64,000 nt of DNA from an uncultured Prevotella sp. (GTDB lineage: Bacteria; Bacteroidota; Bacteroidia; Bacteroidales; Bacteroidaceae). Of this stretch, positions 49,351 through 59,134 are shown one piece after another. A program made the translations under genes and the position numbers. Location: contig CAMOEW010000002.1 of the NCBI GenBank assembly GCA_946612625.1, forward strand, positions 52,221 to 116,220, in the 5' to 3' direction. Positions within the stretch are counted from its first letter, which is position 1, and the number at the start of each line of letters is the position of its first letter. Under the pieces are notes generated by a model. That model did not search any database. It was not told where the DNA came from and saw nothing but the letters and a program-made list of their open reading frames with translations.

Positions 49351-50049
49351 TTAGCGACATTTATCATACCAGGGTTTCAGCATTCCATTTGGTACACCAT
49401 GACGAACCAATTCGTCCAGCAATTCTTTAGCCTGTAATAATCTTTTTGTTTTAATAAGAAGTTCAACTTTATTTATCATGTAGTCCTTATTTCCATGAGA
49501 AAGAAGTATGGCTTTGCTAAAATCATCAAGTGCAGCTTCATCCGCATTAATTGATTGTTCGAAATTTGCTCTTGCAGCAAATGCTGAAGCACTATCGGGA
49601 TGATTTTCGACAAGAATATTGTATTGACTCATCGCTTCACCTTTGTTACCCAATTTCTCATTTATGTATGCTAATCCCAAGCGAGCTTCAAAATGAAGCG
49701 GTAAAATAGTAAGAAATGTCTCGTAATCATTTTTAACAAGAGCATATTTGTGAAGCCTATTATTAGCATACGCCCGAAAGAAAAGCGCTACTAAATTGTG
49801 TGGATTTTTCTGAAGAATAAAAGTGTATTCACCAACGGCAAATTCCCATTGGTTCAGTTCAAGATTTATTGAGGCTTTCTTAAGCCGCAAACCTATGGAG
49901 TTTGGCGACGTTGAAATCTTGCTATTGAGAATCTCAAGAGAATCCTTCAATAGATTACTGTCTAATTGTTCTGTGCCCTGAGCATGTGAGTTCAAGACAC
50001 AGAACAAAGAAAATAATATTATACCTTTTTGATGTAATTTACAATCCAT
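49351..50049 (-). CDS. Secreted TPR protein
   Basis: Signal peptide and TPRs ([28 protein letters not shown]); overlaps the leuB end by 31 nt. Confidence 0.75.
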   Translation of the reverse strand: MDCKLHQKGIILFSLFCVLNSHAQGTEQLDSNLLKDSLEILNSKISTSPNSIGLRLKKASINLELNQWEFAVGEYTFILQKNPHNLVALFFRAYANNRLHKYALVKNDYETFLTILPLHFEARLGLAYINEKLGNKGEAMSQYNILVENHPDSASAFAARANFEQSINADEAALDDFSKAILLSHGNKDYMINKVELLIKTKRLLQAKELLDELVRHGVPNGMLKPWYDKCR

Positions 50050-51080
50050 CCACCAACTTCTTTTGTGCCATATTTTTCGCCGCCGTCAACTTGTATTTCA
50101 GGCGTACGCACGTTTGAATCGAGAGCTGCATTCACAGCTTTGCGTATCAGCCCTCCTTCCTTATTAAGGCCAAAGTGCTCAAGCAGCATTGCTGCAGACA
50201 AAATCTGCGCCATCGGGTTTGCAATGTTCTGGCCTGCTGCCTGTGGCCAAGAGCCATGCACAGGCTCGAACAGTGGTGTGTGTACACCGAGGGACGACGA
50301 CGGCTGAAGCCCCATCGAACCTGTTATGCATGATGTCTCGTCGGTAAGAATGTCACCAAAAGTATTCTCTGTAACTATGACATCAAAGAAACGCGGTTCA
50401 GTAAGCACCCTCATCGAGGCATTGTCGATGAACATATAATCGGTTGTAACATCGGGATATTGCGGCTCCATCTCCTTGGCTATTTGTCTCCATAAACGGC
50501 TGCTTGCCAAAACGTTTGCCTTATCGACAACGGTTAGATGTTTACGGCGTTTGCTTGCGGTTTCAAATGCTACTTTTAGAATTCTTTCAATCTCCGGACG
50601 TGTGTATATATCTGTATCATACGCCTTATCGTTATCCTGATACTTTTCACCAAAATACATACCTCCGGTGAGCTCACGTATTACCACAAAATCAGCCCCC
50701 TTGAGCAGTTCGTCTTTCAAAGGAGAATTATGGAGTAGGCAGTCGAACGTAGCTACTGGACGGACATTAGCGAAAAGACCAAGTTTCTTACGCATTGCGA
50801 GTAGCCCTTGTTCAGGACGAACTTTTGCTGTAGGGTTATTGTCATATTTAATAGAACCTACGGCAGCGAAGAGAACAGCATCTGCTTCCATACAAATTCT
50901 ATGGGTAGCTTCTGGATAAGGGTCGCCAACTTCGTCAATAGCATGTGCCCCCACAAGAGCCTCCTCGTACGTGAACTCATGACCATACTTGGCGGCAATA
51001 GCATCAAGAACGGCCACTCCTTGTTTCATAATCTCTGGTCCGATACCGTCACCGGGCAGAATTGCGATTTTCAGTTTCAT
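50019..51080 (-). CDS. leuB: 3-isopropylmalate dehydrogenase
   Basis: [58 protein letters not shown]. Confidence 0.97.
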   Translation of the reverse strand: MKLKIAILPGDGIGPEIMKQGVAVLDAIAAKYGHEFTYEEALVGAHAIDEVGDPYPEATHRICMEADAVLFAAVGSIKYDNNPTAKVRPEQGLLAMRKKLGLFANVRPVATFDCLLHNSPLKDELLKGADFVVIRELTGGMYFGEKYQDNDKAYDTDIYTRPEIERILKVAFETASKRRKHLTVVDKANVLASSRLWRQIAKEMEPQYPDVTTDYMFIDNASMRVLTEPRFFDVIVTENTFGDILTDETSCITGSMGLQPSSSLGVHTPLFEPVHGSWPQAAGQNIANPMAQILSAAMLLEHFGLNKEGGLIRKAVNAALDSNVRTPEIQVDGGEKYGTKEVGGWIVNYIKKV

Positions 51081-51171
51081 TATTTATATAATTTATAAAT
51101 GTTTGCTTAACGGCCACAAAGTTACAAAACATTTCTCAATTACAACCGTTTTTTTACAATCTTTTATATTC

Positions 51172-51837
51172 TTACCCTTTTTTCAACTGATTTATAAGTT
51201 CTTTCTGACGTTCAGACAAATTTGTAGGCAAAGTAACATTATATGTGATTATAAGGTCGCCGAATGTCCCGTCACCCCGATTATATCCCCTACCTCGCAG
51301 GCGCACTTTGGTTCCCGGCTGAGTTTCAGGTTTGACATGTAGTTTAACTTTTATTCCATTATTCAGCTGTATGATGACTTCGCCACCGAGCAGTGCCGTA
51401 TAAAGATCTATCTTCACCGTCGCGTTCATCTCACCAGTATGCGTTCGTTGACTACCAAAAGGTGAACTTGTGGCGGAGTGCCCTCTCCCAAACAGCTGCT
51501 CGAAGAACGAGCTGAATCCACTACTACCACCAAAATTTGAAAAATCAAAACTCTCAAAGCCAGAACCTTCACTGTCAAATCCGTTTCCGCCGTTAGCATT
51601 GAATGCATCTGCCTGTTTCCATTGTTCGCCATATTGGTCATACTTGCGTCGTTTCTCAGGGTCACCTATTACATCATAGGCTTCGTTGAGTGCTTGAAAC
51701 TTTGCTTTCGCTTTAGGGTCGTCCGGATGGAGGTCTGGATGGAATTGCTTTGCACGTTTCAAGTATGCTTTCTTCACATCTTTCTGGGCTATTGTCTTAT
51801 CAACACCAAGAATCTTGTAATAATCAATAAATGCCAT
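51172..51837 (-). CDS. DnaJ/CbpA-like J-domain protein with a single C-terminal domain
   Basis: J-domain with HPD, G/F-rich linker, then one CTD-like segment; ends at 221 aa. Confidence 0.88.
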   Translation of the reverse strand: MAFIDYYKILGVDKTIAQKDVKKAYLKRAKQFHPDLHPDDPKAKAKFQALNEAYDVIGDPEKRRKYDQYGEQWKQADAFNANGGNGFDSEGSGFESFDFSNFGGSSGFSSFFEQLFGRGHSATSSPFGSQRTHTGEMNATVKIDLYTALLGGEVIIQLNNGIKVKLHVKPETQPGTKVRLRGRGYNRGDGTFGDLIITYNVTLPTNLSERQKELINQLKKG

Positions 51838-51992
51838 ATTCTGCTCCTCCTGTTTTTTTTATTTTACTGCAAAAATTGTGCCGAACAGAGGTGATTATCC
51901 GTATGATGCCATATTCAACCCTTTCTAAAATCTTGCAAAATTGTTCGCTTGTTTCATTTTTTTTTCATAATTTTGCAGCACAAGAAAGGAAA

Positions 51993-53735
51993 ATGACAAG
52001 AAAATTTGCATTCTGCCTTGTAACGGCATGCTCAATCATACAGTTAATGGCTCAAAAGACGATAGAAATAAAGGTAATAGAGACAAGCGATGTTCACGGG
52101 TGTTTCTTCCCATACGACTTCATAGAAAGGAAGGACATACAGGGCAGTTTATCTCGCGCGTGTACATATATTAAACATATAAGACAAAAGTATGGAGATA
52201 ACGTAATATTGCTTGAAAATGGCGATATTCTCCAAGGACAGCCGACATGCTACTATAGTAATTATATAAATCCAGAGACAGAGAATCTTGCTGCGAGAGT
52301 TATAAATTACATGGGATATAATGCAGCACTGCTCGGCAACCATGATATAGAGACCGGGCATGCAGTATATGACAAGTGGATACGCGAAATGAACTGTCCT
52401 ACCCTTGGTGCCAATATAATAGACAATTCGACAGGTAACCCATACGTAACTCCATACATCATACTGAACAAACAGGGTATAAGAATTGCTATCTTGGGAA
52501 TGCTTACCCCAGCTATACCAAACTGGCTCAACGAAACTATCTGGAGTGGTTTACGTTTTGAAAATATAAGGGAATCTTCAGGGCACTGGATAAAGATTAT
52601 ACGTGAACAAGAAAAGCCTGATGTAATAATAGGCCTTTTCCACAGCGGCTGGCATGGAGGCATCAGCACTACCCACTATAATGAGGACGAAACAGAATTG
52701 ACAGCTATGGAAGTTGAGGGATTCGACCTCATATTCTTTGGACATGACCATACCGAGCATCATTCAATAGTGAAAAACCCGAAAGGTAAAGACGTTATAT
52801 GCCTAAATCCATCGTGTTATGCAATGAAGATTGCAGAGGCTACGATCAAAGCTGTTATAGATAAAGACGGAAGAGTAACAATAGAAAATTTCACTGGATG
52901 CATTACTGATATTAGCAATGAATCCATTGATGAGGATTTTGTCAGACATTTTCAACCGGACATCGACAAAGTGAAGAGTTACGTTGACAGAAAAATAGGT
53001 CACTTCAATAGAACCATTAGCACTCGCGACTGTTTCTTCGGAAGTGCTCCTTTTACCGACTTCATACACAATCTTCAACTGAAAATTACCGGCGCCGACA
53101 TTTCATTCAATGCACCACTGAGCTTCGACTCAAGCATAGAAGAAGGCGACGTATATGTTAGCGACATGTTTAAACTATATAGATACGAAAATCAAATTTA
53201 TATCCTTAAAATGACCGGCAAGGAAATAAGAGATTATCTTGAAATGAGCTTTGACTTGTGGGTGAACACCATGAAAGACGAAAAAGATCATATCATGTTA
53301 TTAAACAATAACTCAAAACCAGACGCGCAACGATTTGGCTTTAAAAATCTTACATTTAACTTTGATTCAGCAGCAGGTATTACCTACGAAGTAGATGTGT
53401 CAAAACCAGACGGTGAGAAAGTGAGAATTCTAAGCCTCTCCGACGGCAGACATTTTGACGAGAAAAAATGGTATAAGGTAGTGATGAACAGTTACCGTGG
53501 CAATGGCGGAGGAGAACTGCTCACCAAAGGTTCCGGCATATCCAAGGATTCCTTATCGTCGAGAATTCTATATCAGAGTGAACGTGACCAGAGATGGTAT
53601 CTTATGAACGAAATAGAAAAAGCAAAGACGGTTACTCCAAAGGCCAATAATAACTGGCGTTTTGTTCCCGAGAAATGGACTACTGCCGCACTAAAAAGAG
53701 ACCGGCATTTAATTTTCGGCATTGAAACAAAATGA
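51993..53735 (+). CDS. Secreted 5'-nucleotidase/2',3'-cyclic phosphodiesterase-like metallophosphatase
   Basis: ETSDVHGCFFPYDF, NGDILQGQP, ALLGNHDIETG, FGHDHTEH. Confidence 0.9.
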   Translation: MTRKFAFCLVTACSIIQLMAQKTIEIKVIETSDVHGCFFPYDFIERKDIQGSLSRACTYIKHIRQKYGDNVILLENGDILQGQPTCYYSNYINPETENLAARVINYMGYNAALLGNHDIETGHAVYDKWIREMNCPTLGANIIDNSTGNPYVTPYIILNKQGIRIAILGMLTPAIPNWLNETIWSGLRFENIRESSGHWIKIIREQEKPDVIIGLFHSGWHGGISTTHYNEDETELTAMEVEGFDLIFFGHDHTEHHSIVKNPKGKDVICLNPSCYAMKIAEATIKAVIDKDGRVTIENFTGCITDISNESIDEDFVRHFQPDIDKVKSYVDRKIGHFNRTISTRDCFFGSAPFTDFIHNLQLKITGADISFNAPLSFDSSIEEGDVYVSDMFKLYRYENQIYILKMTGKEIRDYLEMSFDLWVNTMKDEKDHIMLLNNNSKPDAQRFGFKNLTFNFDSAAGITYEVDVSKPDGEKVRILSLSDGRHFDEKKWYKVVMNSYRGNGGGELLTKGSGISKDSLSSRILYQSERDQRWYLMNEIEKAKTVTPKANNNWRFVPEKWTTAALKRDRHLIFGIETK

Positions 53736-53746
53736 CACAAACCACT

Positions 53747-54517
53747 ATGAAAAAATATTTTGTTTTTTGTAAAGACGAGGTTATGCTTGAAGCTTTAAGC
53801 GACGGCAGTTGTTGCATCCCTTCAGCTGAAAAAGCTCCAACCGAAAAAAAGCCTTGGACAAACATCTTGCACGTTACTTTCCCTGACGGTGAGGAGGCAT
53901 ATACATACAAGATAGACATGCCTGTTACCGATAACCCCAAATATGAGATGTGCGGTTTGCGAAAAAGTTATTACCGATTGTCAAAAGACTCTTACAAGAA
54001 AGCTGGCAAATGCTACGAACTGCTCTACTGGGATTACAATACCAGATTCTGCGGTATCTGCGGAGGTCAAATGATGATGAACACCGACATCAGTAAACGA
54101 TGTCCAGAATGCGGAAAGGAAGTATGGCCTCAGCTTGCTACAGCTATCATTGTACTCATCCACAAAAACGATGAAGTACTCCTTGTACAGGCACGCAATT
54201 TCCGAACCAACTTCTACGGCCTTGTAGCTGGGTTCGTTGAGACTGGCGAAACCCTTGAAGAAGCAGTAATAAGGGAAGTCAAGGAAGAGACACACCTTGA
54301 AATTGGCAACATTCGATATTTCGGAAGCCAGCCTTGGCCATACCCATGTGGGTTGATGGTTGGTTTCAATGCCGACTATGTATCAGGTGAAATACAACTA
54401 CAGAAAGAGGAATTGGTCGCCGGAGCATGGTTCAGAAGAGATAACCTGCCACAAATTCCCGAGAAATTATCAATAGCCCGAAAACTTATAGACGCATGGT
54501 TAGATAATCCGTTATAA
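53747..54517 (+). CDS. nudC: NAD(+)/NADH pyrophosphatase (NudC-like)
   Basis: Zinc ribbon CGICGG...CPECGK and Nudix box GFVETGETLEEAVIREVKEETHLEI. Confidence 0.92.
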   Translation: MKKYFVFCKDEVMLEALSDGSCCIPSAEKAPTEKKPWTNILHVTFPDGEEAYTYKIDMPVTDNPKYEMCGLRKSYYRLSKDSYKKAGKCYELLYWDYNTRFCGICGGQMMMNTDISKRCPECGKEVWPQLATAIIVLIHKNDEVLLVQARNFRTNFYGLVAGFVETGETLEEAVIREVKEETHLEIGNIRYFGSQPWPYPCGLMVGFNADYVSGEIQLQKEELVAGAWFRRDNLPQIPEKLSIARKLIDAWLDNPL

Positions 54518-54557
54518 AAGATTTCATGGCTTTTTAACATTTTTATGGCCGCTTTTC

Positions 54558-54588
54558 TTGTGTATTTCACAAAAAAAAAGTACTTTTG
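54558..54588 (+). promoter_or_regulatory. Promoter abutting the HU-CCDC81/SPOR start codon
   Basis: TTG 54558-54560, 20 bp, TACTTTTG 54581-54588; GTG start at 54594. Confidence 0.6.
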
Positions 54589-54593
54589 CAGTC

Positions 54594-55622
54594 GTGATTG
54601 AATTAGAGAGACATATAGAAATACTACTTCTTGATAATGACTGTGTCATTGTACCAGAACTTGGAGGCTTCATGGCTCATCATGTAGAAGCAAGATATGA
54701 TGAAGAAGAGAAAGTTTTCCTTCCTCCTTTCCGTACTCTCGGTTTCAATCCTCAGTTGAAAATTAACGACTCTCTTCTTGCACAGTCGTATATTGAGGCT
54801 TACGACCTCAGCTATCCTGAAGCCCTAATGCGCATTCAGGATGAAGTGAACGAGCTAAAGCAACACCTAAACAACAACGGCAGGTATGATCTTAATGACA
54901 TAGGCACACTCACGGTTAACAACGACGGGAACATTGAATTTTCTCCTTGCGATGCAGGAATATTGTCGCCTAATTTCTACGGACTCAGCTCATTTGAATT
55001 TAATACTATTGCTGTTGCCGAACAAGAGTATGCCATAGAGACATCAGAAACAAACATTTTCGCTCTCAAACCGGATGGATCTCAATTATCGAAGGACAAT
55101 GACGAAGAAGATTGTGAAATCCGAATCAAGAAAACATGGCTACATACTGGTATAGCCGTTGCAGCAGCAGTGTTGGCTCTGTTTATTTTCTCGTTACCAA
55201 TAACCAATGGGAAAATGAACCAGATAAGCGATATTCATCTGCCGATGTTAGGCAAGTTGATGCCGAAGGATACGAACATGAAGGACTTGAAATTCAGCAT
55301 AATCACCGATACTGTAAGCCCCAACAGTTCGCCCGAAGTTTCCAAACGGAAAACTAACACGGTTTCTTCTGTGAAAGAACAATATCCTAAGCGCTATTGC
55401 ATAATTCTTGCTAGCCAGGTGTCTCGTCGCAACGCCGATTTTTTTGTAAAAAAGCTCCACAGCGAAGGTTTCGAGAATGCTGAGGTATATGTTCACAACA
55501 ATATGGTCCGTGTGGTTTATGGATGTTTTGTAACCGAATCGGAAGCTTACAATGTGCTTAGGAAACTCCACAGCAATACTGCCTTTACCGACGCATGGGT
55601 ATATCGTAAGAAAGATATTTGA
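54594..55622 (+). CDS. HU-CCDC81-like domain, TM helix and SPOR domain protein (GTG start)
   Basis: VIELERHIEILLLDNDCVIVPELGGFMAHHVEARYDEEE...; TM TGIAVAAAVLALFIFSLPI; C-terminal SPOR-like RYCIILASQVSRRNADFFVKKLHSEGFENAEVYV. Confidence 0.85.
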   Translation: MIELERHIEILLLDNDCVIVPELGGFMAHHVEARYDEEEKVFLPPFRTLGFNPQLKINDSLLAQSYIEAYDLSYPEALMRIQDEVNELKQHLNNNGRYDLNDIGTLTVNNDGNIEFSPCDAGILSPNFYGLSSFEFNTIAVAEQEYAIETSETNIFALKPDGSQLSKDNDEEDCEIRIKKTWLHTGIAVAAAVLALFIFSLPITNGKMNQISDIHLPMLGKLMPKDTNMKDLKFSIITDTVSPNSSPEVSKRKTNTVSSVKEQYPKRYCIILASQVSRRNADFFVKKLHSEGFENAEVYVHNNMVRVVYGCFVTESEAYNVLRKLHSNTAFTDAWVYRKKDI

Positions 55623-56152
55623 CTATGAAAAGAGTGCGTTGTCCAAAATGCGACAATTACATAGTGTTCGATGAAACCCAATATTCCGAAGGACGATCGT
55701 TGGTGTTTGAGTGTCCTGAATGTGGCAAGCAATTTGGAATCCGTATTGGAGTGTCCCATCTTCATTCCCTCAGAAAAGAAGAAAGCTCTAATGCAGAATC
55801 ATGTGACTACAAATACGGCTCGATAGTAGTGATTGAAAATTGTTTTCACTACAAGCAGATATTACCACTGCGTATGGGTGACAATGTCATCGGGCGTTAC
55901 CAGAAGGGCAATTCTGTCAACACTCCTGTCGAGACAGTCGATCCAAGCGTTGACAATACACATTGCATAATCAATGTAAGCCGCGATAAACACGGACAAC
56001 TGAAGTATATTCTCCGCGACGGCCCAAGCAATACCGGCACATTTGTTGACAACCAAATTCTCGGCGACCGCGAACGTCGCGTAATCTCCGATGGCACTAT
56101 TTTCACTATAGGTGCAACGAGTATTATTCTTCGATTGAACCAAGATAAATAA
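55619..56152 (+). CDS. Zinc-ribbon/FHA-domain protein
   Basis: CPKCDNYIVF...CPECGKQFG and FHA-like NVIGRYQKGNSVNTPVETVDPSVDNTHCIINV...DGPSNTGTFVDN. Confidence 0.85.
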   Translation: MTMKRVRCPKCDNYIVFDETQYSEGRSLVFECPECGKQFGIRIGVSHLHSLRKEESSNAESCDYKYGSIVVIENCFHYKQILPLRMGDNVIGRYQKGNSVNTPVETVDPSVDNTHCIINVSRDKHGQLKYILRDGPSNTGTFVDNQILGDRERRVISDGTIFTIGATSIILRLNQDK

Positions 56153-56179
56153 TAAAAAAGCCTTTTTCTCGTTATTGTA

Positions 56180-58567
56180 TTGATGAAGAAGATAAAGACA
56201 CAATACATTATTCTGTTGTTCATGGTATTCATGAGCCAGAGTGTTTATTCACAGAGTTTCATGCTTACTGGCAAGGTCGTTGATGAGCAGAACAATCCTA
56301 TAGAGCTTGCAAGTGTAGCCTGTCTCGAACAAGGCAAGGTAGTAATGACCGACTTAAAGGGCGAATTTCATCTTTCACTGAAGTCAGCCGACAGTGTGGT
56401 TGTACGTATATCGATGGTTGGCTATACCACTAAGAAACGAGTGTTCCGTAACCCTCGGGGAAAGATAAACCTCAACGTGTCACTCCCTTCCATGGAGTCG
56501 CTCGGCGAAGTAGTCATTACAGAGAAGCGGCGCCAAACCACAGCAACTCAGCAACTTGACGTGAAGGACATGAAGGGCACTGCATCTACCACGGGAAATG
56601 CAGTTGAGGAACTAATTCAGCAACAGGCAGGTGTATCTACCCACAGTGAACTTTCGTCGCAGTACAATGTCCGTGGCGGTTCGTTCGACGAAAACTCCGT
56701 ATATATAAACAATGTAGAAGTCTATCGTCCTCTCCTTATACGCAACGGTCAGCAGGAGGGTATCAGCATCATCAATCCCGACATGGTTGAGAAGATAGGG
56801 TTCTCTACCGGTGGATTCGAAGCAAAATATGGCGACAAAATGTCGTCGGCACTAGACATTCAGTATCGCAAGCCTCGGAAATTCGAGGCAAACGTAAACC
56901 TATCTCTACTTGGCGCCAGCGGTTATATTGGCATGAACAAAAAAAAATTTTCAATGAGTCATGGACTTCGCTACAAGACGACAAGATATCTGCTTGGTTC
57001 ACTGGAGGACAAAGGCGAATACAGGCCTAACTTTCTCGACTATCAGACATATATCACTTTCACCCCGAACAAGCGATGGGACATTGATTTCATTGGCAAC
57101 ATTTCCGAAAACCACTTCAACTTTATTCCCACCGACCGTGAGACATCCTTCGGAACTATGAACGATGTCAAGACCTTCACTGTGTATTTCGACGGTCAAG
57201 AGAAAGACATTTTCCGTACTCTATTCGGCACCCTCGGCATCAAACGAAATTTCACCGATAAGACACGCCTATCTTTTCTCATCTCGGCCTTTTATTCCAA
57301 GGAACAAGAGACTTACGACACCCAAGGCCAGTATTGGCTCGACGATACCAAATCGAGCGAGGCGCTTGGCGTTGGAACATACATGGAGCACGGCCGCAAC
57401 TATATCACGTCGCATGTGGAGAGTTTCAAATTGTTGTTCAACCACACAATAAAGCGTCACCACTTGGAGGCAGGATTGACACTAAAGTCTGAGCATATCA
57501 AAGAGAACTCCCGCGAGTATGAGTTTCGCGATTCGAGCGGATACTCTATACCCCACTCTGCAAGTCGTCTTGACCTTATTTACTCTCTTAACTGCAAGAA
57601 TGAAATCAACAGTACACGCATCGAAGGCTACGTGCAAGATACTTATCGTTTTACTGCAGGAAAGGAGAAACAGTCGTATTTCACTCTAAACTATGGTGTG
57701 CGTTTTTCGAACTGGTCATTCAACAAAGAGACAATAGTTTCGCCTCGCGCAACATTGGCTGTTATACCAGCCTTTAACCAGAACTTTACATTCCGTTTCA
57801 GTACCGGTTTGTATTACCAGGCTCCATTCTTCAAGGAACTTCGCGACACAATGAAGGTAAACGGCTCCACTCAGGTATTTATGAACAACAAGATTAAAAG
57901 TCAACAATCGCTTCAGTTTATTGCAGCCCTTGACTACCGTTTCAAAATGGCCAACCGTCCGTTCCGCTTCTCTGCCGAGGCCTATTTCAAGATTCTTCAC
58001 AATCTCATCCCATATAACATCAATAATGTGAAAGTTACGTATTATGGTCAGAACATGTGCAATGGCCATGCTATGGGTATCGATCTTAAGCTCTATGGCG
58101 AGTTTGTCCCAGGAACTGATTCATGGATTACATTTTCGGTTATGAATACGAGGCAGAATCTCAACGGGATGTCTATACCTCTGCCTACCGACCAGCGATG
58201 GGCATTAAATCTCCATTTCACCGACTATTTTCCAGGCACCAATCGTTGGAAGATGACGCTTAAACTTGCCTTTGCCGACGGATTACCATTCGGAGCACCT
58301 CATAAGGGACTTGAATACCATAGGTTCCGTGCACCAGCATACAAGCGTGCTGACATCGGCATGAGCTATCGTCTCTATGATAACGAGGAGCGCAAAAAAC
58401 ACAGCCCATTCAAGAATGTTTGGCTCGGTATTGACTGCCTGAACGTTTTCGGAATCTCTAATGTCAACTCCTATTATTGGGTCACCGATGTCACGAACCA
58501 ACAATTTGCCGTTCCCAACTACCTCACAGGCCGTCAAATCAACGGAAAGGTGCTCATAGAATTCTAA
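56180..58567 (+). CDS. TonB-dependent outer-membrane receptor
   Basis: Carboxypeptidase-like N-terminal domain, plug (QQQAGVSTHSELSSQYNVRGGSFDENSVYINNVEVYRP), beta barrel. Confidence 0.92.
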   Translation: MMKKIKTQYIILLFMVFMSQSVYSQSFMLTGKVVDEQNNPIELASVACLEQGKVVMTDLKGEFHLSLKSADSVVVRISMVGYTTKKRVFRNPRGKINLNVSLPSMESLGEVVITEKRRQTTATQQLDVKDMKGTASTTGNAVEELIQQQAGVSTHSELSSQYNVRGGSFDENSVYINNVEVYRPLLIRNGQQEGISIINPDMVEKIGFSTGGFEAKYGDKMSSALDIQYRKPRKFEANVNLSLLGASGYIGMNKKKFSMSHGLRYKTTRYLLGSLEDKGEYRPNFLDYQTYITFTPNKRWDIDFIGNISENHFNFIPTDRETSFGTMNDVKTFTVYFDGQEKDIFRTLFGTLGIKRNFTDKTRLSFLISAFYSKEQETYDTQGQYWLDDTKSSEALGVGTYMEHGRNYITSHVESFKLLFNHTIKRHHLEAGLTLKSEHIKENSREYEFRDSSGYSIPHSASRLDLIYSLNCKNEINSTRIEGYVQDTYRFTAGKEKQSYFTLNYGVRFSNWSFNKETIVSPRATLAVIPAFNQNFTFRFSTGLYYQAPFFKELRDTMKVNGSTQVFMNNKIKSQQSLQFIAALDYRFKMANRPFRFSAEAYFKILHNLIPYNINNVKVTYYGQNMCNGHAMGIDLKLYGEFVPGTDSWITFSVMNTRQNLNGMSIPLPTDQRWALNLHFTDYFPGTNRWKMTLKLAFADGLPFGAPHKGLEYHRFRAPAYKRADIGMSYRLYDNEERKKHSPFKNVWLGIDCLNVFGISNVNSYYWVTDVTNQQFAVPNYLTGRQINGKVLIEF

Positions 58568-58602
58568 GGTTTGTTAATTCTTTCACTTTTCATACACATA
58601 AA

Positions 58603-58634
58603 TTGTGTGGTGTGCAAATTATTTCGTACCTTTG
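58603..58634 (+). promoter_or_regulatory. Promoter of the mce operon
   Basis: TTG 58603-58605, 21 bp, TACCTTTG 58627-58634. Confidence 0.55.
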
Positions 58635-58676
58635 CAAAAATATAGAAACCAAAGGATATTATAAATCAAAAGAACA

Positions 58677-59087
58677 ATGAAGATTTCTCACATTGAACAC
58701 CTGGGCATAGCCGTCCAGAGTATCGAAGAGTCACTCCCATACTTCGAGAATGTATTGGGATTGAAGTGTTATGCAATAGAAGAGGTTGCCGACCAGAAGG
58801 TAAAAACTGCTTTTCTAAAGTGTGGTGAAGTGAAGCTTGAGCTTCTTGAGCCAACGTCTCCAGAAAGCACAATTCAGAAATGGATAGACAAGGGCAACCA
58901 CGGTGTGCATCATGTGGCATTCTGCGTTGAGGATGGCGTATCGGGTGCCCTTGCCGAAGTAAGCGACAAGGGTATCAGGCTGATTGACCAGTCTCCGCGT
59001 AAAGGCGCTGAGGGTCTGAACATCGCTTTCCTTCACCCTAAATCCACGTGCGGTATTCTTACCGAGCTGTGCGAACATCCGGAATAA
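58677..59087 (+). CDS. mce: Methylmalonyl-CoA epimerase
   Basis: IEHLGIAVQSIEESLPYFENVLGLKCY...KVKTAFLKCGEVKLELLEPTSPES...GVHHVAFCVED. Confidence 0.95.
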   Translation: MKISHIEHLGIAVQSIEESLPYFENVLGLKCYAIEEVADQKVKTAFLKCGEVKLELLEPTSPESTIQKWIDKGNHGVHHVAFCVEDGVSGALAEVSDKGIRLIDQSPRKGAEGLNIAFLHPKSTCGILTELCEHPE

Positions 59088-59134
59088 CAGTTAAGAGATA
59101 AGATTCAAAAAATAAGCGTTTATAAAATACAAAA

